Below, one piece after another: positions 28,452-37,452 of a stretch of DNA of 39,611 nt; position 1 is the first letter of the stretch; each line of letters begins with the position of its first letter. The stretch is from positions 1 through 39,611 of the forward strand of contig LUPB01000080.1 of assembly GCA_001627235.1 (NCBI GenBank), written 5' to 3'. The stretch comes from Nitrosopelagicus sp. REDSEA-S31_B2 (GTDB lineage: Archaea > Thermoproteota > Nitrososphaeria > Nitrososphaerales > Nitrosopumilaceae). The position numbers and the translations under genes are program-made. Under the pieces are notes generated by a model. The model searched no databases. It was not told the DNA's origin and saw only the letters and a list, made by a program, of their open reading frames with translations.

Positions 28452-29396
28452 CTAGAGATTTCCGGCTTTAATATCGTTAAGACATTTTACAACATCATCT
28501 TTTGAAATTGGAATTGGATTTGGATCTAAATGTCCTTTATCTGTCATAACGACATCTGCAGCTTGATCAACATCTGCTTTAAGGTCTAATTTATCAAATC
28601 CCATTTTTTCGACAATCTCTTTGAATCTGTCATAAAATATTGATTTGTTATGTTTGTGAGCAACTGTTGTACAAGATGAAAGTGAGTATCCATGTGGAAC
28701 ACCCTCATTTGAGAAGACATACGACAATGCATGTCCTAGTGTTGTTGAACAGTTTCCAAAGCCCATTCCTGATAACATAGAGCCATATGGATAATTCTCT
28801 GGTTTGTCATTCATGATTGCATCATACAATACATCGAATGCTTGTTTACACAAAGTCTTAGTTAGGTCATTTCCAAGTTTACTGTCATAACCTTCTGTTG
28901 CTTGTGCACATGCATCACATACTGAACTTTTGATTACTTGGTCTGGTGTACCATCCATAAAGTATGAATCAATTACTGCTCTGTCTGCAAGGAATCTATC
29001 CTCTCTGAGTAGTTTTTTCTTTCCATCAAACTTTAGAACACAATATGTTGTCATTTCAGCACCTGTACCAAATGTTGTAGGAATTAGAATTTTCTCTACA
29101 CCCATTTCAGAAGCTGCATACTTAACAACGTCCATTGAACTTCCTCCTCCTAATCCAATCATTGCACTAATGTTTTTGGATTTGTATTCTTCAATTACCT
29201 CATTGACCATTTCTATTGATGGTTCTGGTTGTACTTTATCGAACAACAAATAATCTTGTATGCCCATTCTTCCTAACCATTTGTCAGATAATTCTGGAGG
29301 AACAGTTGTTACTACCAATGCATTTTTTGGATATTCAGCTTGTGATAATGCATCTTCCCCAAATTGAATTACTTTGGGAATTCTTACTGTATCCAT
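28452..29396 (-). CDS. Iron-containing alcohol dehydrogenase superfamily protein (possible semialdehyde reductase)
   Basis: 'MIGLGGGSSMDVVKYAA', 'IPTTFGTGAEMT', 'GVPHGYSLS'; 314 aa. Confidence 0.82.
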   Translation of the reverse strand: MDTVRIPKVIQFGEDALSQAEYPKNALVVTTVPPELSDKWLGRMGIQDYLLFDKVQPEPSIEMVNEVIEEYKSKNISAMIGLGGGSSMDVVKYAASEMGVEKILIPTTFGTGAEMTTYCVLKFDGKKKLLREDRFLADRAVIDSYFMDGTPDQVIKSSVCDACAQATEGYDSKLGNDLTKTLCKQAFDVLYDAIMNDKPENYPYGSMLSGMGFGNCSTTLGHALSYVFSNEGVPHGYSLSSCTTVAHKHNKSIFYDRFKEIVEKMGFDKLDLKADVDQAADVVMTDKGHLDPNPIPISKDDVVKCLNDIKAGNL

Positions 29397-29472
29397 ATGA
29401 AATGTAAAATCTCTATTCTTTTTATACCTTCCAATATCAAAAACTTAAGTTATTTTCATCTTAGTTAGTTTA

Positions 29473-30753
29473 TTGATTAAAAAACCATCTAAATTAACAC
29501 TTAATCGTAATTCTCGCAAAGTTCTTTCAATATTGGATGAGGGTTTAGTATCCTCTCACTCTTCACTGCCTCTGAAAAAACACATCTTGCAAAATAAAAT
29601 TAAACTCTCTAAATCTAGAATAGATCTAAAAAAATTTGATAACATATTCTTGATTGCACTTGGAAAATCAGCTGGCGTCATGAGTGAATTTGCTTCTAAA
29701 AAAATTAATTTCACAAAAGGACTTGTAATTGTTCCATCTCATGTGAAACCAAAATTAAAAAAATCAATATTCAAAATTATTTCTGCTGGACATCCTCTGC
29801 CCAATCCTTCGAGTTTGATGGCTGGAAAGAATTTAATTTCATTTTTGAATCAGACTGGGAAAAATGATTTTGTTTTGTTTTTGATATCTGGTGGTGGCTC
29901 TGCATTATCTGTTCTCCCAAATTCTATTTCTCTTCGTGAAAAAATACTTGTGAATGAGTTGCTAATTAGATCGGGTGCAAACATTAACGAAATTGCTTGT
30001 ATCCGCAAACATTTGTCGCTCATTAAGGGTGGTCAATTAATTCAAAAAATGAATTGTAAAGGCATTTCTTTGCTAGTCTCTGATGTTATAGGTGATGATA
30101 TGAGCTCTATTTCTTCTGGGATAACCTATTGTGATAATTCCACTTTTTCAGACGCTCTAAAAATTATCAAAAAATTCTCTCTTCAAAAAAAGATGCCACG
30201 TTCTGTCATGTCTGTTTTGAATTCTGGTCAAAAAGGCAAAATTCCTGAAACTCCGAAAAAACCTTTGATAAAAAATATTGTAATACTCAATAATTCTCCA
30301 TGTCTTTCTAAAATGAAAATAAAATCTAAATCCATGAATCTCAAAACTCAAATCATTCCAAATATTTCAGGAAATCTAAATCAAGTCACAAATTCACTTG
30401 CGTCAAAAGCACTTAACTCAAAATCTGATTGTATTATTTTTGGTGGTGAACCAACAGTTACTGTTACTGGCAATGGAAAAGGTGGTCGTAACCAAGAACT
30501 TGTATTACGCCTGTATGAAAAATTAAAAGATAAAAAATTTAATTTCACAATTGCATCTATTGGTACTGATGGAATAGATGGAAATACAAAATTTGCCGGT
30601 TCAATATTTTCTACTGATTTCCAATATGATGGAAAAACATATCTAAAAAATAATGATTCTTCATCATTTTTCAAAAAATATGGAGGGCTATTTGAAATTG
30701 GAATAACTCAAAACAATGTTAATGATATTGGTGTAATTCTTAGACATAACTAA
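29473..30753 (+). CDS. Glycerate 2-kinase (MOFRL/DUF4147 family)
   Basis: 'LIALGKSAGVMSEFA', 'AGHPLPNPSSLMAGKNLISFL', 'LISGGGSALSVLP', 'GGEPTVTVTGNGKGGRNQELVLRL', 'SIGTDGIDGNTKFAGSI'. Confidence 0.92.
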   Translation: MIKKPSKLTLNRNSRKVLSILDEGLVSSHSSLPLKKHILQNKIKLSKSRIDLKKFDNIFLIALGKSAGVMSEFASKKINFTKGLVIVPSHVKPKLKKSIFKIISAGHPLPNPSSLMAGKNLISFLNQTGKNDFVLFLISGGGSALSVLPNSISLREKILVNELLIRSGANINEIACIRKHLSLIKGGQLIQKMNCKGISLLVSDVIGDDMSSISSGITYCDNSTFSDALKIIKKFSLQKKMPRSVMSVLNSGQKGKIPETPKKPLIKNIVILNNSPCLSKMKIKSKSMNLKTQIIPNISGNLNQVTNSLASKALNSKSDCIIFGGEPTVTVTGNGKGGRNQELVLRLYEKLKDKKFNFTIASIGTDGIDGNTKFAGSIFSTDFQYDGKTYLKNNDSSSFFKKYGGLFEIGITQNNVNDIGVILRHN

Positions 30754-31183
30754 ACGAATCTCTTCCTGCAGTATCTTTGCCTTCTGCAAAAAGATGCCTT
30801 GTTGATAGATTATCTTTTGAATCAATTAATTGAAAATTCATTTTCACTTTACGTAATTCTGTTAATTGATTGATAAATCGAACCTTATCATTAATTATCT
30901 GATTATCTGATGTCTTATCTTGAGTGAAAATTTCATACATTGTTTTAGAATCGCACATTACATTGACCTGATCATTATCTTTTATGATGAATACTCCTAG
31001 TCCCCAGTAAATCCCAATATGTAATGCAATGAATTTTGATTCTTCTGCAGCTTTTACATCCAATTTCCCTCCTGACATGTATGCAGGTGGATGTTCTCGA
31101 ATCTGTTCCACCAATTTTTCACCGGTTCTGATAGTCCAGGTATACTCTTTGATGTTTCCATCTATGAAAAGGTCATGTTCCAT
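30740..31183 (-). CDS. Hypothetical protein, possible divergent RNase H-fold
   Basis: 147 aa; 'LFIDGN', 'KAAEESKFIALHIGI', 'VNVMCDSKTMYEIF', 'RHLFAEGKDTAGRDS' are ordered and spaced like RNase HI catalytic motifs. Confidence 0.65.
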   Translation of the reverse strand: MEHDLFIDGNIKEYTWTIRTGEKLVEQIREHPPAYMSGGKLDVKAAEESKFIALHIGIYWGLGVFIIKDNDQVNVMCDSKTMYEIFTQDKTSDNQIINDKVRFINQLTELRKVKMNFQLIDSKDNLSTRHLFAEGKDTAGRDSFSYV

Positions 31184-31244
31184 AAGTCAATCAAAAAGGT
31201 GTTTTTTGTCTATTTAATTTGTATTCTGGTCTTAATGATCCACA

Positions 31245-31466
31245 TTGAAATTAATTTTCATGATGAAGTCACACAATTTCTTCAGAAAAATGGTTGATGA
31301 ATTAGTAGAATTTTCGACACATGATCCTGAATTGGCTGATGGAATAAAGTGGCTTGATAGTCAGGCTCAAAAGAAAGGCATCACTTTCTATGACATGGTC
31401 TTTGAAGTACTGTATAGCCATGACATTAATTCTAAAGCACAAAACTGGCTGAAGACTAGAAATTAA
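31245..31466 (+). CDS. Hypothetical small protein (real start may be internal, 'MVDELVEF')
   Basis: 73 aa ORF ending exactly at the citrate synthase stop; composition looks coding. Confidence 0.55.
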   Translation: MKLIFMMKSHNFFRKMVDELVEFSTHDPELADGIKWLDSQAQKKGITFYDMVFEVLYSHDINSKAQNWLKTRN

Positions 31467-32630
31467 TTATTCTCTATCTTGTATTGGAATATATTTACAA
31501 CCTTGTGGACCTTCATACTTTCCAACGTAAGTTGCCTTTGGTCTATACAACATTGGTTTAGGTGCTGCTTCTGCAAACTTCTCTTCTATGACATGTGCTG
31601 CCCATCCAGATACTCTTGATATAGCAAAAATTGGTGTATTGAGATCCATTGGAATTTTTAACATGTAATACACTGATGCACTATACAGATCCACATTTGG
31701 AAAAATATCTCTTTCTTTTCTATTCTTCATTAGCCCTGCAGTAGTTTCTTCGACTTTTTTTGTGATAGAAAACCATGGTAATCCTGTCTTTTCAGATAAC
31801 TTCTTTGATAATTCTTTTAGAACCATTGAGCGTGGATCAACTGTCTTATACACTGCATGCCCCATTCCCATGATTCTATCTCCGTTCTCAATCTTTTCTT
31901 TTACCCAATTTTCTACATTACCTTCTTCTTTAATATCTAGCAACATCTTCATGACCTCAAAATTGGCGCCTCCATGTAATTCTCCACTTAATGCTCCTAC
32001 TGCTGCACTTACTGCAGAATACATATGTGCACGTGTTGATGCAACTTCTCTTGCAGCAAATGTAGATGCATTGAATGTATGGTCTGCATGTAAAATTAAA
32101 CAAACATCGAAAACTCTTTCCATTTCTTTATCTGGTTTTTCTCCTGTTAACATATAGAGAAAATTTGCTGCGTGACTTAGGTTTGAATCTGGCTCAATAG
32201 GTTCTTTATCATTTCTCACTCTTTCCCAACTTGCAATGATTGTTGGAACTTTTGCAATTAGATTTATTGCTCTTTGATGGCTAATCTCTTTTTCAGTACC
32301 TTTTTCATCATAATATCCTGCAAGCGCTGCAACAAATGCCTGTAAGACATCCATGGGGTGTGCATTTTTTCTCCAATTTCTCATATTTTTCTGCATTTGC
32401 ACTGGGATTGCTCTCGCTTCTTTCAACCTTGATGTAAATTCTTCAAATTCTTCTTGATTTGGAAGATGATCATGTAGGAGTAAAAAACAACATTCCTCAA
32501 AATTAGAATTCTTTGTTAAATCTAGAACATCAAATCCTCTGTAAATTAACTTGCCTTTTTCTCCATCAATTAAGGAAATCTTGGTATCTGCAATTGGAAT
32601 ATTTCTTAATCCAATATTTTTTGTTTCCAT
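31467..32630 (-). CDS. gltA: Citrate synthase
   Basis: 'ISLIDGEKGKLIYRGFDVLDL', 'LHADHTFNASTFAAREVAST', 'GALSGELHGGANFEVMKML', 'MGMGHAVYKTVDPRS'. Confidence 0.95.
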   Translation of the reverse strand: METKNIGLRNIPIADTKISLIDGEKGKLIYRGFDVLDLTKNSNFEECCFLLLHDHLPNQEEFEEFTSRLKEARAIPVQMQKNMRNWRKNAHPMDVLQAFVAALAGYYDEKGTEKEISHQRAINLIAKVPTIIASWERVRNDKEPIEPDSNLSHAANFLYMLTGEKPDKEMERVFDVCLILHADHTFNASTFAAREVASTRAHMYSAVSAAVGALSGELHGGANFEVMKMLLDIKEEGNVENWVKEKIENGDRIMGMGHAVYKTVDPRSMVLKELSKKLSEKTGLPWFSITKKVEETTAGLMKNRKERDIFPNVDLYSASVYYMLKIPMDLNTPIFAISRVSGWAAHVIEEKFAEAAPKPMLYRPKATYVGKYEGPQGCKYIPIQDRE

Positions 32631-32777
32631 ACTCTCGCCCCGATTTTTTTACTATTAAATTTTCAAGTAGTTTTGAACCTAAATCTCTAAAACACTCCGT
32701 TTCAGTCAATAATTTTCGATGTAGAAAGTCTAAAGAATCAAAGTTTGCGCATATTACGCCATATTTCATCAATTTAC

Positions 32778-32969
32778 ATGTCCACACTCTCGGAACGCGA
32801 AATGCGAAAAAAAATCGATGAAGAAATTCTCAATGCTACGCCTGAATTTTTAGAAAAACTTCAAAAATATGACCAAGAGAACCAACTGAATTATTCTACA
32901 ATTTATGAAATATATTCCACAATTATTAATTCAGAAAAAACCGTTTCTGCAAAATCAAAATCAAAATAA
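32778..32969 (+). CDS. Hypothetical small charged protein
   Basis: 'MSTLSEREMRKKIDEEILNATPEFLEKLQKYDQENQLNYSTIYEIYSTIINSEKTVSAKSKSK'; start trimmed to ATG at 32778. Confidence 0.55.
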   Translation: MSTLSEREMRKKIDEEILNATPEFLEKLQKYDQENQLNYSTIYEIYSTIINSEKTVSAKSKSK

Positions 32970-33010
32970 GCATTTTTGGTTTAAATGAGGGATAGCAAAT
33001 TTCAACATAA

Positions 33011-34006
33011 ATGGTAACTAAAACAAAAAAATCAAAAATTGTATGTGTTTCTCACAAAGAAGATGCAGATGGAATTAGTTCTGCGGCATTAATTAAACAA
33101 GCATTTGGGGGCGAAACAATTCTAGTTGATTATCCTGGAATGATGGATGACATGGAGCCTTTACGAAATGATGAATCACTCAAAGAATTATACATTTGTG
33201 ATCTTGGTTTAAATAAAAAAAATGAATGTGATTTTGTTGAATTTTTAACACAATTACGTAAGCGTAGTGTAAAAATTGCATATCTAGATCATCACGATCT
33301 TGACAAAAAAATTATCAAACAATTAGAAAAAATCAAAGTAAAAGTTGTTCATGATACAAATGAATGTGCATCTGTTCAGGTTTATGATACATACAAAAAG
33401 AAACTAAATGATCATGCTGCATTTGTTGCTGCATGTGCTGCCATCACCGATTACATGGAAGATCGTCCAATTGGTTCAAAACTTCTTCAAATCTTTGATA
33501 GACAATTTGCGTTAATCAGTGCGACGGTTTTGACATACAATATTGTTGGACATCAAAAAGAACCTGATTATTTGTTATATCTGGTAGATGAGCTAAGTGA
33601 ATCTAAATATCCACATGAAATTCCAAACTCTTATGAATTTGCACAATTACAAGTTGAAAAACTTGCATCAATCATATCCAAAGTCAAAGAAAATATGAAA
33701 TTAAAAAAGAATTTGGGATATATGGAAATCACAGATTCTGGTGCAAGCGGTGCAGTAAATTTTGTTCTAGGTTTATCTGGAAAAGATGTTGGTGTTGCAT
33801 ACAAAGAACGAGTTGATTATGGTGTTTATGCTGTTTCTGTTAGAGGTTCAAAACAATGTAAAATACATCTTGGAAAATTAATTAACAAAATTGCAACCGA
33901 TGTTGGTGGCTCTGGCGGTGGCCACGACAAAGCATGTGGTGCATCTGTTCCAAAAGACAAAATAACTAAATTCATTAATGCAATAAACACATCACTAGGA
34001 AAATAA
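33011..34006 (+). CDS. DHH/DHHA1 family phosphoesterase
   Basis: 'VCVSHKEDADGISSAALI', 'AYLDHHDLD', C-terminal 'VGGSGGGHDKACGASVP'. Confidence 0.9.
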   Translation: MVTKTKKSKIVCVSHKEDADGISSAALIKQAFGGETILVDYPGMMDDMEPLRNDESLKELYICDLGLNKKNECDFVEFLTQLRKRSVKIAYLDHHDLDKKIIKQLEKIKVKVVHDTNECASVQVYDTYKKKLNDHAAFVAACAAITDYMEDRPIGSKLLQIFDRQFALISATVLTYNIVGHQKEPDYLLYLVDELSESKYPHEIPNSYEFAQLQVEKLASIISKVKENMKLKKNLGYMEITDSGASGAVNFVLGLSGKDVGVAYKERVDYGVYAVSVRGSKQCKIHLGKLINKIATDVGGSGGGHDKACGASVPKDKITKFINAINTSLGK

Positions 34007-34007
34007 A

Positions 34008-34562
34008 ATGTCTACTCAATCGTTACGGAAAGATCATAAATTAATTGAAAAAGTGTTGCAGGCCTTAGATGCAACCATAAAACTTCTTAAAGACGGAAAG
34101 CAAATTCCTGAACAAATTTTACTCCCTACGATTGATTTCACACAAAACTTTACTGATGTCTGTCATCATGGTAAAGAAGAAGAGGCATTTTTCCCTGCAC
34201 TTGAAAAGGCTGGAATGCCTACTCATATGGGTCCTATTCGAATGATGCTAATAGATCATGAACGTACTAAGGCAATAGCTGAGAAAATAGAGGAAGCATC
34301 AAAAAAATATCTTGAAACAAATGATTCTGAAGATCTCATACTTTCATTAGAGGTATATGTTCAACATGTTACAGAACATCTGTGGAAAGAAAATAATCGT
34401 CTTTTCATGATGGCTGAGGCTCGATTAAATCATGCTGCAAAAGATGTTGATAAACATCTAGAAGATGTAGAAGAGAAAAAACTCAAAGAACTTGGTAAAA
34501 CACGTTCTGATTATGAAGCATTAGCTGATGATCTAGAAAAATCTGTCTCTGAGATTAAGTAG
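34008..34562 (+). CDS. Hemerythrin HHE-domain protein
   Basis: 'LRKDHKLIEKVLQAL', 'CHHGKEEEAFFPALEKAG', 'LIDHERTKAIAEKI', 'HVTEHLWKENNRLFMMAEARL'. Confidence 0.9.
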   Translation: MSTQSLRKDHKLIEKVLQALDATIKLLKDGKQIPEQILLPTIDFTQNFTDVCHHGKEEEAFFPALEKAGMPTHMGPIRMMLIDHERTKAIAEKIEEASKKYLETNDSEDLILSLEVYVQHVTEHLWKENNRLFMMAEARLNHAAKDVDKHLEDVEEKKLKELGKTRSDYEALADDLEKSVSEIK

Positions 34563-35013
34563 AAAATTCTACGACCATATCAATTTCTACTGTTGAATTT
34601 AATGGAAGGCTTGCAACTCCGACTGCAATTCTAGAGTGTTTTGCCATATCTCCAAATATCTCGACTAGCAAATCTGATGCAGCGTTGATTACTTTTGGCT
34701 GTTCAGTAAACTCTGGATTAGAATTAACAAAACCTGAAATTCTAACAAATTTTGTAATTTTATCTAATGATCCTAAATTTGCTTTTAATTGAGCAAGACC
34801 ATTAATTATACAAATTTTTGCCGCATCTCTTGCTGACTCCAATGATTGTTGTTCTGGAACCTTTCCTTCAAAAATTACCTTGCCCTCTTTCATTGGTATT
34901 TGACCTGAAACAAAAGCAAGATTTCCTGTAGTTACAACTGGAATGTATGAACCGGCTGGACTGGGCGGTGTAGGCAATTCGATTGATAATTCTCTTAATC
35001 TATCTTCAATCAT
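34555..35013 (-). CDS. RidA (YjgF/YER057c/UK114) family protein
   Basis: 'AGSYIPVVTTGNLAFVSGQIPMKEGKV...RDAAKICIINGLAQLKANLGSLDKI'. Confidence 0.9.
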   Translation of the reverse strand: MIEDRLRELSIELPTPPSPAGSYIPVVTTGNLAFVSGQIPMKEGKVIFEGKVPEQQSLESARDAAKICIINGLAQLKANLGSLDKITKFVRISGFVNSNPEFTEQPKVINAASDLLVEIFGDMAKHSRIAVGVASLPLNSTVEIDMVVEFST

Positions 35014-35167
35014 GAATTTTCGTCTAAACTTGGATATTTAGTCTTATTTGAGAATTATTCAGGCGTCAAGACTGATTTCAGTTGATTTTATTTTACTAAA
35101 ACTTCGATAGCAGTTTACTCTCGCTAATACCTAGTCAAATCACGACTGAATTCATCTGTGAAATAAT

Positions 35168-36242
35168 ATGAGTATGGCTCCCCAGGAATTAGAAAAAAGC
35201 GCTAGCAAATATGCGGCATCTGCCATTAGGGCAGACTCTCAAGGCGCTGCAGGTATGGCAATTGAGGATTATCAAAAAGCCTCTGATACACTTATGAAAC
35301 TAATCCGTCTTTATCCTACAAGTAGTTTAAACAAAATCTACATGCAAAGTTATCAAAAATATCAAGAACGAATTAAAGCATTGAAAGAAACTCGCGGTGA
35401 TATTGAACCCGTTGTAGACCCAAATGCTTCTCCTGAAGAACAAAAGAAAGCACTTGCAAAAGCACAACCACACAAAGATGATGGCAATGATTTGGAAGAT
35501 CTTGTAATGAAAGAAAAACCTGATGTAAAATGGTCTGAAGTTATAGGATTGGAAGATGCAAAAGGTGCTTTACGTGAATCTATTGTTTATCCAAGTAAAA
35601 GACCTGACTTGTTTCCATTGGGTTGGCCACGAGGAATGCTATTGTATGGTCCTCCTGGAACAGGAAAGACAATGCTTGCAGCAGCTACTGCCAATGAATT
35701 AGATGGTTATTTCATCAATGTTGATGCAGCATCAATGATGAGCAAGTGGCTTGGTGAGGCAGAGAAAAATGTTTCAAAATTATTCAATATGGCAAGAAAG
35801 TACAATGAACGTGAAGGAAAACCCGTCATTTTATTCATTGATGAAGTTGATTCTCTACTTGGAGATAGAAACAGTGAGGTAGGTGGGGAAATTAGAGCAA
35901 AAAACCAATTTTTATCTGAATTAGATGGTGTAAATGGAAAAGGCAAAGAAACCATGATGTATGTAATTGGGGCAACTAACAAACCATGGAGTTTAGATGA
36001 GCCTTTCTTGAGAAGATTCCAAAAACGGATCTATGTATCACTTCCAAATCAAGATGCACGTCATAAATTATTTGAGCAGTATACCTACTTATCACGAACC
36101 TATAGAGGGTGAAACTCCGCAAGATCCACGTGAGTTAACAATGGCTGACTTTAAAGATATTAAAGCAAAAAGAAAACCTAGTGTCTCCATTGAAAACATA
36201 CGTGCATATCATAAATGGAGTGAATCATTTGGTGCACTCTGA
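35168..36242 (+). pseudogene. cdvC: CdvC (Vps4-like AAA ATPase of the Cdv/ESCRT-III division machinery), disrupted by deletion plus frameshift near 36080-36090
   Basis: ORF 35168-36112 carries MIT-like N-term, Walker A '[10 protein letters not shown]', Walker B '[12 protein letters not shown]' and the sensor-1 region; the conserved tail '[23 protein letters not shown]...KRKPSVSIENIRAYHKWSESFGAL*' is in another frame, ending 36242. Confidence 0.8.
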
Positions 36243-36271
36243 TCGGTCTTGACATCGATCATCAAAGAAGC

Positions 36272-36278
36272 TTTTAAA
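36272..36278 (+). promoter_or_regulatory. Putative archaeal TATA box for carA (TTTTAAA)
   Basis: TTTTAAA about 27-30 nt upstream of the apparent 5' end of the CarA coding frame. Confidence 0.4.
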
Positions 36279-36304
36279 TCCTGATTCTAAGAGACTTGTA
36301 GAGG

Positions 36305-37450
36305 GTCACAATAACTACAAAGAAATCCAAACATGCAAACAAGTTTGGGAAGCTGATCCTTTCTGATGGTACTGTTTTAGATGGAATGGGCTTTGGCTAT
36401 TCTACCACTGTATTTGGTGAAATTGTCTTCAATACAGGAATGGTAGGCTATACTGAGGCGTTAACTGATCCCTCTTACAATGGCCAAATCCTTACCTTAA
36501 CTTATCCTCTAGTTGGAAACTATGGAATTCCTGATTTAGACGCAGTTGATGAAGATGGAATTTCTAAATTCTTTGAATCTGATGTGATGCAGATTAGAGG
36601 TCTCGTAATTCATGAATTATCTCAAACTGCAAGTCACTGGAATCTGAAAATGACTTTAGATGAGTGGATGTTTAATGAAAAGGTTCCAGGCATTTCTGGA
36701 ATTGATACTAGGGCAATTACTAAGAAACTTACCAGTAGTGGTGTGATGATGGCTGCATTGGTTGTATCTGATGAGGAAATTGACGTTGAAAAAATCAAAA
36801 ATGAACTTTCTAATATCAAAACATACACTTCTGAAAAATTTATGGATATAGTATCTACTAAAGAAGAAAAAATCTATGGTAATGAAAGCCAATCCGTTGT
36901 TGTTATTGATACTGGTGCAAAAAATGCAATTGTTAGAAATGTAAGAGAATTGGGTTACAAAGCAATAGTTGTTCCATGGAATACCTCTTATGAAAAAGTA
37001 ATGTCATACAATCCAAAAGGAGTTGTATTGAGTAGCGGTCCTGGCGACCCACAAAACTGTCCTGATACAATTGATACTGCAAAAAAACTAATTGAAAATA
37101 ATGTTCCTACTCTAGGTATTTGTTTAGGTGCACAAATTATAGGAATTGCAGGAAATACTGAAACTTACAAACTAAAATATGGACATCGTGGGCAGAACAA
37201 ACCTTGCGTTAATTTAGAAACCAATCAGGTTTATGTAACAAGCCAGAATCATGGATACGGAATTAAACCTGAGTCTTTAGAAAAATCTGATTTTAAATTA
37301 TGGTTTGCAAATGCTGATGATGACACTGTTGAAGGAATTAAACATAAAACCCAAAGCTGTATTGCAGTACAATTCCATCCCGAAGCTGCACCAGGTCCTT
37401 TTGATTGTAAATATGTCTTTGATGAACTAAAAAAATTAATGGAGAAATAA
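36305..37450 (+). CDS. carA: Carbamoyl-phosphate synthase small subunit; N-terminus uncertain (track start 36386)
   Basis: 'GKLILSDGTVLDGMGFGYSTTVFGEIVFNTGMVGYTEALTDPSY' and class I GATase 'LGICLGAQI', 'QFHPEAAPGP'; conserved N-terminal residues lie upstream of the first ATG in frame. Confidence 0.9.
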   Translation, partial: VTITTKKSKHANKFGKLILSDGTVLDGMGFGYSTTVFGEIVFNTGMVGYTEALTDPSYNGQILTLTYPLVGNYGIPDLDAVDEDGISKFFESDVMQIRGLVIHELSQTASHWNLKMTLDEWMFNEKVPGISGIDTRAITKKLTSSGVMMAALVVSDEEIDVEKIKNELSNIKTYTSEKFMDIVSTKEEKIYGNESQSVVVIDTGAKNAIVRNVRELGYKAIVVPWNTSYEKVMSYNPKGVVLSSGPGDPQNCPDTIDTAKKLIENNVPTLGICLGAQIIGIAGNTETYKLKYGHRGQNKPCVNLETNQVYVTSQNHGYGIKPESLEKSDFKLWFANADDDTVEGIKHKTQSCIAVQFHPEAAPGPFDCKYVFDELKKLMEK

Positions 37451-37452
37451 AA

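Noticed and set aside
35071-35082. Palindrome ACTGATTTCAGT in the cdvC upstream region
   Set aside because: Only 5-bp arms; expected by chance in 40 kb, with no supporting second site.
36241-36260. GATCG...CGATC dyad between cdvC and carA
   Set aside because: Short arms and partly overlaps the cdvC stop; chance occurrence is likely.
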